Assembly: GCA_950295325.1 (NCBI GenBank)
Contig: OX485805.1
Span: 48,386,758-48,450,757, forward strand
Reading direction: 5' to 3'
DNA from: Polytrichum commune
Taxonomy: Eukaryota > Streptophyta > Polytrichopsida > Polytrichales > Polytrichaceae
Length of the DNA: 64,000 nt
Shown in pieces: positions 56,797-64,000 of the stretch; the stretch's first letter is position 1; each line of letters opens with the position of its first letter. Position numbers and translations under genes: made by a program. The notes under the pieces are model-generated. The model saw nothing but the letters and a program-made list of their open reading frames with translations. It made no database searches and had not been told where the DNA came from.

Positions 56797-56863
56797 TTTG
56801 GCCTCTCGAGCAAAGTTTGGGTCGAGCAAAATGCTCGACCCAAGCTTCCGTCGAGAGGCCAAA
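56797..56863. repeat. Compound hairpin with Harbinger subterminal motif
   Basis: The outer stem TTTGGCCTCTCGA (56797-56809) pairs with 56851-56863, 13 bp perfect. The inner stem TTGGGTCGAGC (56817-56827) pairs with 56833-56843 around a 5-nt loop. CCTCTCGA and TTGGG also occur in the right terminus of the Harbinger element. Confidence 0.85.
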
Positions 56864-56943
56864 TTTTTTTTTCATTAAAATATTCAGAGTCTGACAAAAT
56901 CTGGACTATTAGATGGAAAAAAACAGATTTTTTAAGGGATAAA

Positions 56944-58266
56944 ATGGGTCGTCTCTCTCTCTTCTCGCCCTCTTTCTCTTGTGCCCTTGTTTCTGGTTCA
57001 TTTGTTTTTGCTTTTGTTTTTGCTAGTTTGCTTCAAAAAAATTTCGTAACTTTTTTTTCATGGAGCAGTTTTTCTCAAAACGGAGAGTTCTTTAGCCAAG
57101 AGAGGTGGATGGGGTTAGAGATTTTTTTGAGTATGAACTCTTTTGGTGCATTTCAGCCATATTCAGCACCTTATAGAGAGGAAAGAATGAAAGAGGTGGA
57201 AGTTGAGAGGGTTGAGAGAATTGAAGAGAGAAGTGTTGAAGAAGAGAAGGATTGTGAGATAATTGGGACTTCAAAGAAAAAAACTGCCCCAAGGAAGAAA
57301 GTTGCCCCAAAGAAGAAACCTATACAAGTTGAAGTGAAGGTTGAAAGATAGGAAGGAAACCGGAATTGGCTAGATTCTGAGGTATATCAACTCATTGCTT
57401 TGAAGGGGAAGATGGATCCCGAGTTTGAAAGGAGCGGCAAAAAACAAGGTAAGTAAAATCCTAAACCTAATTAGATTTTTTTGCAAATAAAATTTCAGAT
57501 TTTAAGGATTTGTGAGGCCTATTTGGAGGCCTAAAGGCCTTCACCTCGCGCTCGTGTCCTGGCCCCAGGCCCCCCTTTCCCCCCATTAGGGATTCGTGCA
57601 AATGTCGCCATTGGGATTCAAGCCTCGTATCCTCCCCTTACGACCAGGAGCCTTCTTCCCATCAACCCATTTGGTGATCGCATGGCCACCACCTCCTTTT
57701 ACATACCTCCCAATCCATTAATCTCATTTTCTACACTTGTTGGAATTATTTTTTCTAATGCAGTTTATGACTGTTTGTCTTATTGTTTCACTGTTTTGAG
57801 TGCAGGAATTGATATATAGGTGCGGCTTCATGCAAGGATGGTGGTTATGCTCCCCAAGTTCAACCGAACAGCCCAAGCGTGCTGTAAGAAGTTTGATCAA
57901 ATTTTTACTTCTCACAATGAAGACAAACTTGCTAACGGTATTTCAGACAACAACCGGTAAGAGAATAAATTTTACAACGCTTTAGATCAATGGTATCATC
58001 AAGCCGGCCATGTTTTCAAGTATGTATCAGTTAGGATAAATGATAGTACAGATTTTCCAACCAATTTTTCTTCGAAAGTACAAAGTGTTATAATATCCAC
58101 CCTTCCATCAATATTAAAGACAGAGAATAATTTTCAAGACAGATCAATAAAAGATTTTGAAAAAATAGCTGAAACCAACATTGGATTGATAAATTTTTTT
58201 GAAAGAACAAATGAACTACTAGAAAGGATAGATCACCAATTTCACCGTCTCATTAACAAACTCTAG
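56944..58266 (+). pseudogene. Harbinger Myb/SANT-like protein gene, two exons, two or three stops
   Basis: Exon 1 runs from an ATG at 56944 (or the more likely MNSFGAFQPYS near 57133) to 57448, donor GTAAGT. It has an acidic then Lys-rich linker (KKKTAPRKKVAPKKK) and, after one TAG (57349-57351), NWLDSEVYQLIALKGKM, the first helix of the trihelix-like Myb domain in PIF/Harbinger elements. The acceptor GAGTGCAG is near 57805. The second exon is damaged at first, then after a TAA is clean from FYNALDQWYHQAGHVFKY to FHRLINKL-stop at 58266, a helical C-terminus. In this superfamily the Myb-like protein binds the element ends and brings the transposase into the nucleus. The partner gene is convergent at 58341. 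Confidence 0.75.
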
Positions 58267-58340
58267 TTTAAATTACTACTCTGATTCAGAACTAGAAGTA
58301 TCATAGTTGCAGCCCTCAAATCGAAGAGTTGATTTTTGGG

Positions 58341-59721
58341 CTAAATGAGCTTTGTAAAAATCTTTGCTAATAGTAAATGCACACGGGTTGCTTCAGCCAA
58401 CATTTGCTTCATGTTTTTTTGACACTCAATCTTTGTTTCTTCGCCTTCATCATTTTCATCTTCTACTTCTTCCTCTTCCTCCATTTCAATGAATGGTGTC
58501 TCCTCAGCTTCGGGATTTACCTTCTGTAATTCTCTTATTTCCCTCAAAGATGCTTTAAGGGCCTTAAACATGTCAATATTTTGTAAATTTCCTAAAGACC
58601 TATTAGCCTCCTCTTGCAAATTTTTCTCTACATCTACCGCCCATTCCATATTAAATTCATCATTCTGAATTATACACAAATTGTATAGACAAAGGGTTGC
58701 GGTTACAATATCCGGTACATTCTGGAGCGCATATCAATTTTCTTTAGTAAAATCCGCCATATTCCTTTGAGAATACCGAATGCCCTTTCCACAGCCATAC
58801 GGGTGTTTGATTAGATAAAATTCCAATGGGCTTTCCTTCTAGGTAAACCGTCCATTTCTCCCTTAAAATGTGAATAAAATCAAGGCCGCATTGGATAGGC
58901 TGCATCTCCAATAAACTTGAATGATAAAAATGAACCTCTCATAATTTTTTTCCCAATTTCATATTTATGAAATAATGCCCAATTATGTATCCTCTCGGTC
59001 CATCCAAAATCATAGTCCCAAAATTTACAATCCACATCTACAATTTTGAAGCAAAGATGAATAAAATATTTTTTCTATTGTAATATGCTATTGGATCATG
59101 GGAAGGTGCTAGAATGGGTATATGGTTGCCATCTATTGCCCCTAATATGAAAGGAATGTCATGTAATGCCTCAAATCCAGAAGCTATCTCTTTCATTCTC
59201 GCAAGTGTGGATTTTAGAAAAACCAATAGTCGTAGCTAAATTCTAATAGCCTCACAACATTCTCTCACAATTTTTGAAGTTATACTCAACCTTATGCCGT
59301 ATACATCTCCAATCATTCTTAATGAACTCCTAGTTGCTAATCGAGACAAAGTTACCGCAATTCTACATTCAACACTAATACTCTCGTTGAGATGTGTATC
59401 TTTTTTCTTCAAAACATGCCCCAAAAGAGGTCATAAGTATTTGAACGTAAATTTATTCACCCACATTCGACGCTTAAATTTCCTCTCCAGAAATGATCCC
59501 ATAAGTGTTTGCTCCAAAAACCCTCCATATCTCTGAAATCGCCAACAAGACCTTCCAAAATCCACCCTCCGTCCTTGTGTAATAAATACCGCCATCATCA
59601 TCATTTGGACATTTTGCTAAAAAATTGCAAGTTTTTGCAACGCCAAAATGCCCACAATAACATACTTCATAACCATAAAGACCGAAAGGAGGACAATGAT
59701 GTGTTCCCTTCTAGAATCCAT
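58341..59721 (-). pseudogene. PIF/Harbinger DDE transposase, damaged
   Basis: The ATG at 59721 opens a frame that continues through stops to FKRRMWVNKF, LNESISVECRIAVTLSRLAT, SITSKIVRECCEAI, then IPFILGAIDGNHIPILAP, the first catalytic Asp of DDE_Tnp_4. A frame change near 59050 leads to FWDYDFGWTERIH, FKFIGDAAYPMRP (second Asp) and NTRMAVERAFGILKG (catalytic Glu), ending with an acidic coiled stretch (58679-58341). All three catalytic positions are kept. Lesions: at least four in-frame stops and one frameshift. The intact enzyme excises and inserts the element at TTA or TAA with the Myb-like partner. It could still be restored in trans by a full copy elsewhere. Confidence 0.85.
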
Positions 59722-60135
59722 GGTTAAAGAGTGAGAGAGGAAAATTTCAGAAAATTCCTCCATTCATGTACCAAGTAATGATTTCAGACTTTTGCAAATG
59801 GTATGGGGTTTGGCCTTTGGACTCATCCTTTGGGGCTTCACACTATGACTGGCCAAAGGCTTCAAGTGGATTATTTTAACATACTTTTTCAGCCCAAAGG
59901 CTTCTCCTCTCGACATAGTTTGGTCCAGAAAAGTGACGCTTCTCCTCTCGACTTGGGCAAAGTGTGAACCGGCCCTTAGTTTATGAACATGTGCTTCTCC
60001 CACTGTGGTGTACTAAAATTCAGGGAACATTCTCTAAATAACTTCCTCTAAAACATAAGAGATGATAAGTGTTGTTTCAGTGCATAATCTACTGTAAAAT
60101 AGATACAAGATATTATTCTAGGTCGTACCTTGAAG

Positions 60136-60266
60136 ATTGCATTTGGGCAGCGATATCAACATTTCTACCTTCCTCATATTGTTTGAGCGAAAAGGCAGGA
60201 GGAGCATCGTTGAGGAGGAAATTGGCTGGTTTTCCTTCCAAGCTGTTATGTGACAAAGGCATTATT
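60136..60266 (-). CDS. Possible coding exon, cut by the solo LTR
   Basis: On the minus strand IMPLSHNSLEGKPANFLL then FSLKQYEEGRNVDIAA leads to a splice-donor-like CAAG-GTACGA at 60136. The frame reads into the LTR target site, and sequence on the other side (61245-61310) also looks coding (FEAHKEYFTSLRNQ in one frame). It may be one host exon split by the LTR. I recognise no family. Confidence 0.3.
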
Positions 60267-61239
60267 TGTCGCGCACCTCTCCATGAGGAGTGCCCGAAAC
60301 ACCATGGGCACAAGGGGGACCCCGGAGTGACACCCGGGACTTGTGGCGCCGTTGGTGAGAGGGCCCAAGTGATCCTAGTGTGGGTGAGGGCCCCGGGCGT
60401 TGGGAACGCCTCCCACCCACGAAGACTAAGAGGCACAAGGGTAAGGCCATGAGTTATGCGTAGCTCATGGCGTAGTGATTCTAGAATGCTCAAGAACACG
60501 TCAATCGGAGGTGTGAGCTAGGAGTTATGGCCATTTGAGTGGGGCGCTGTCCCGGGACAGCGCCCTGCTGCAGCAGTGCCTGGGAGTGATTCCCGGGACT
60601 GCCAAGGTTCAAACAGGCATAACTTCCTCACCACTTCCCCGAATGGGGCAAGTGAGGAGTCCATCGGCATCTACGTGAAGCCTAGATGAAGATGAAGTGG
60701 TTGGTTGCTGGAATCAGACATCATACAAGGAAGTTATGATGGTCTGAAGCTGCTGGGGGCTTCTAGGCCCAGCGGCTAAGGGAAAATGTCCACTTGGCCC
60801 CAACTCTTGGTAGAGAGACAAGAGGTTGGTTGACGGTGGGGTAGGGGCCCCGCGTAGAGTCCTAGAGGCTTATATGGGTGAGGTGGTGTGGCCTCACCCA
60901 CCCGAGGCCGAACGGCAAGGCCTCCATGGGCTTTGGCCTATTGTGAGGCCATAGTTGCCTAGTATGGTTCGGGTTGTTGTAGTGTTGCTCCGGCAACACG
61001 ATGATCAACATAGGATTGGACTTCCATGGATGGAAGTCCACATTGGGGAAATGGGTTACCGATTAAGGGGTGAGTCCCGAAAGCAAAGTAGGAGGGTTGG
61101 TTCCCTCCTATGAACTATTGGTCCGGGGTAAGAGGAGCTATCCATTAGCATGGCGGAATGCGAATGGTTAGCGCTCGTAACCTTTGGTAGAAATGAAAAT
61201 TGGCAAGATTGTCAAGGGGGGCTAGCAAGGGTTGCGACA
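60267..61239. mobile_element. Solo LTR, 973 bp, 5-bp TSD TTATT
   Basis: It begins TGTCGC and ends GCGACA, and TTATT lies at 60262-60266 and 61240-61244. It is much more GC-rich than its flanks. There is no second LTR, primer site or gag-pol, so it is best read as a solo LTR left by recombination, though a small non-autonomous LTR element is possible. It includes a 24-bp perfect palindrome at 60542-60565. Confidence 0.85.
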
Positions 61240-61310
61240 TTATTGAATGGCAGACATGCTTCTCAACACCTGATTTCTCAAAGATGTGAAATATTCTTTA
61301 TGGGCCTCAA

Positions 61311-62219
61311 AGTCTAGAGAAAAATGAAAGTGTATTCAGAAAGAATGTGACGATGATACATATTTTCAGATGTTTGAAATTGGAGATGAGAGCTGCTCTT
61401 TCAATCTGACACAAAGATGTAATGAAAACACAGTACGAGCCGTATATTTGTTTTACCAAAACCAGAAAATTGTTGAAGTTGTGTCCCACCTTAACCCTTT
61501 CTTGGCCCGGGGTCTATTACATGGGATCCTAAAATTTCAAACCACCTCCGTTGTTACACAAAGTTCAAGCCTTCTAAATAGGTTTTTTTTTTTTGATTGG
61601 GCTTTTGGGTGTGCTACATAAGTTGAGCACACATTCTATGGTTCAAGAAAAAATAAAATCCATGGAAATCTCATAAAATCTAATGGTGTTAAAGTTCAAT
61701 AACCCATGTAAGTCAACTTTGAAAATACTAGTTTTTTCTATAATTGAATGATGGGTTGACTATGGAACCTCAAAAAAAGTATATATGTATATTCTTCATT
61801 AAAAATAGAGTACTCTCCCATTTTAAAAAGATTGGTTTGGATTATTTTTGGCAAAGTTATGGTTGGTCAAAGTCCATTGACCGTTTTCTAGTCACCCTCA
61901 TGTAAAAAACGGGCATCCCCTTGGGCGGTGTGAAAATAATTTCGGGTCTGCCCATTTATCTACCCGGATTCTTTTGGGCAAAGCCAAAAATTTCCTACCC
62001 GCCCCGCCAATACTTCATCTTTCCACCTACAACACCTACTCAATATCATCTCATGTGCAATTATCTCCGAATTACTTTACATATTGCATCCCGTCATATA
62101 TTGTGCATAATTTTTTTTATTTCATGTACAAATGTGTATATATCAAAGAAATGCTAGTGAGAGGAATTGATCCTCTTCAACCCCCCTACAAGCACAAGTT
62201 CTTACCTACCCCTCACCCT
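61311..62219. other. Intergenic, no gene seen
   Basis: AT-rich sequence between the solo LTR and the piggyBac relic. A piggyBac end with TTAA could lie here but was not found. Confidence 0.35.
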
Positions 62220-63970
62220 TATGTAGTAAACATTCAAATATAATCTTTGACTCTTTTGCATGCCATGTTACAAAACATTGACCCAGGCAAAGTGTTTGGT
62301 CGTCACATGTAGGGCAATAATATTGTTGTTTTTTTACCACATGTTCAACACTTTCTTCTTTTCCTTTCTTTATGCCCGCTCCACATCATGCTATAATGAA
62401 GCATGTGTGCATTCCTAACTCCACTTTCCGTCGTGCATGTAGTTGCAGGCCGTTTAGCAAACAACATTAGTTTCTTTGCTATTGCATAATTGAAATCCCT
62501 ATGGGATAGATTTTTTTAATCACATGTTACTTCTATACATGACACATGAGTTTACCAATGACGTGTCAAGAGTGTGCATAAATAAACGATGCCACCACTT
62601 GTGATCTTTGTTTCAAACGGTGTGGTAGCCTCGAAGTTGATCCGCCACATCCACACCTCTCATGTGAGCTTGGTTATGAACTAGAATTGGGGAAGAAGGA
62701 ATGGACTTCTCCACGGTCTTATGCCACCTTTTCACAAACACATCATCATTCATGTCAATAAGTGAGAACACCGTGTTCAACAAAATAACTAGCTTATTGT
62801 TATACCAAGTCACTGCTGCTAGTAAATTAGATGCGTGCATTCTCCAATGTATGTCTCCCCTCTCCGGACCCAAAGTCAATGCTTGTGGCCATCCCTTCCT
62901 ATTGGTCTTGGTAGTACCCGTTGCACCTATCCCTTTCAACATCAAATCCCAAAACAATTAGGGTATCTGAAGATGACACATATGACATATCCGCTGAACT
63001 ACAATAGTATGAAGATGAAGATGTACTGACCTTTACGTGTTCTCTCAATTCGTACATTTGGTCATTTATGTGGTCAAAAATGCTAGGGTCTCCATCATCT
63101 ACCCATTCAACCTTAATTTATGCAACATAATGCCTACCCCCCACCCCACCAAATAATTGAATGATCAACATGTGCACTTCATCCTTTGCATTCCAAAACT
63201 TGGACACCACAACACCATACACATGGACCAACTTGCGCATAGATGAATTCATATACTCTAACTTGGGGAGACCTCTTGTGATTATTTTGACAATCTTCCC
63301 TAGTATGCCCATGTCATAATTGTCATGGTATTGAACATCTAACCTTACACCATTTAGTGTATTGCTTCTTCTCCTAACCATTTCCGGTGATCCCGTCGGC
63401 ACATACATTTCATGAGGATTGTCATGATTAGGACTTGTAAATACATTTGTCATGTGAATCTCATGAGGGGCGTCATGAACATTATGTGGATTCCCATTAG
63501 GCATTTTAACAAGGCCATGGATAACATGAGACTCGACAGGCACAGTAGTGGTAGGACCAACATTAGAACGACCTCGCATTCTTGACTGCCGCAACAAAGA
63601 TTGAACAATATGCACATGGTTAGGAGCAACACACGAAGAATCAACATTGAGCATAACAAATGATGAATGAACATTAGAGGAGGATTGTGGCATTTCAGAT
63701 TCTTGAGGCAACGCAATCAAGATAGAATGACAAAAAACATTAGCGCATTCAGAGCTATGGCTTAGAGGTAATGTTGGAAAATCAATACAAGCATTTCCAA
63801 TGTGACCATTCACATCAGATTCGGTGAGAACTTTAAATTGGAGCCTACTTGCAGCTCTTGTGACCCTGGGCAATGAACTTTGAATGGGCAAATTATTAGA
63901 TTTTATTTATTTATTATTTTTTGTGCCAATACCTACAACTGATGAATCTCTTGTGTCTCCTTCCTAGACA
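62220..63970 (-). pseudogene. piggyBac (DDE_Tnp_1_7) transposase relic
   Basis: From the right on the minus strand: an N-terminal part (63891-63118) with Ser/Asn/His-rich sequence and VVVSKFWNAKDEVHML, then KVEWVDDGDPSIFDHI (near 63115), then after an apparent internal deletion GIGATGTTKTNRKGWPQAL, LLAAVTWYNNKLVILLNTV and MRGVDVADQLRGYHTV (62957-62613), the piggyBac GTxRxNRKG and GVDxxDQ blocks; the latter holds the third catalytic Asp. After a TGA the frame goes on DHKWWHRLFMHTLD. Near 62255-62316 CPTCDDQTLC, GQCF and TWH form the C-terminal cysteine-rich finger. The region with the first two catalytic Asp is missing, so it cannot be active. The right end of the gene may lie beyond the window. 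Confidence 0.8.
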
Positions 63971-64000
63971 CTACATTGCCTAAGCAAAGGAGAAGGAGAA

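Larger units (their letters stand above)
55099..59975. mobile_element. PIF/Harbinger transposon, 4,877 bp, TTA TSD
   Basis: TTA lies at 55096-55098 and 59976-59978. Both ends read inward GGGCCGGTTCACACT, 15 bp perfect, with GAGGAGAAGC about 25 bp further in on both sides. TTA duplication plus a two-gene layout (Myb-like protein and DDE transposase, convergent, 74 bp between stops) is diagnostic of PIF/Harbinger. The left third is occupied by a nested retroelement fragment. Without it the element would be about 3.5 kb, usual for the group. Confidence 0.9.

Overview
The window reads as nuclear DNA of a land plant. The one intact gene is split by short GT-AG introns, and the rest is AT-rich intergenic sequence full of decayed transposons, MITEs and tandem repeats. 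The protein relics are plant-type: an FCP1-like phosphatase, lipoyl-pathway octanoyltransferase, MULE, hAT and PIF/Harbinger transposases, and a LINE with a zf-RVT module. A piggyBac relic and a retroelement carrying a restriction-like endonuclease hint at a non-seed plant such as a fern or lycophyte. That is inference; nothing here fixes the species.

Layout. 1-1.85 kb: C-terminal half of a MULE-type transposase with a SWIM finger, followed by a near-perfect 132-nt hairpin and a charged reading frame on the minus strand. 4.0-4.9 kb: frameshifted FCP1-like phosphatase pseudogene, then a ~200-bp tandem array. 9-12.1 kb: dispersed repeats, a TIR element and a 1,045-bp non-autonomous hAT element with an exact 8-bp target-site duplication (TSD). 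16.6-17.4 kb: two tandem octanoyltransferase (LIP2/LipB) 3' fragments. 19.5-20.35 kb: an isolated GC-rich reading frame of 282 codons. 21.7-24 kb: more MITEs and a minisatellite. 24.6-27.3 kb: C/A-biased non-coding DNA. 27.3-28.2 kb: an 823-bp hAT deletion derivative with an exact 8-bp TSD. 28.2-32.7 kb: tandem arrays and a 1.7-kb TIR element. 32.7-35.6 kb: LINE 3' region (minus). 36.5-40.34 kb: hAT transposase pseudogene with its promoter and outer terminus (minus), the apparent relative of the 27-kb element. 40.8-45 kb: dispersed repeats.

45.3-49.0 kb holds the only complete host gene I can reconstruct: a six-exon FAD-dependent monooxygenase (424 aa, minus strand) with a hAT MITE in intron 1. 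50.65-52.0 kb is a large foldback element. 55.1-60.0 kb is a PIF/Harbinger element bounded by a 15-bp TIR and a TTA TSD; it carries a Myb-like gene (plus) and a DDE transposase gene (minus), convergently arranged and lightly damaged, and hosts a nested retroelement fragment (minus) with a CCHC finger and PD-(D/E)XK endonuclease. 60.27-61.24 kb is a solo LTR with a 5-bp TSD. 62.2-64 kb is a piggyBac transposase relic (minus) running to the window edge.

Apart from the monooxygenase, and possibly the 19.5-kb frame, the window is a transposon graveyard in which boundaries can often be set to the base by TIR plus TSD. All assignments come from reading motifs and repeats by eye; no database search was run.
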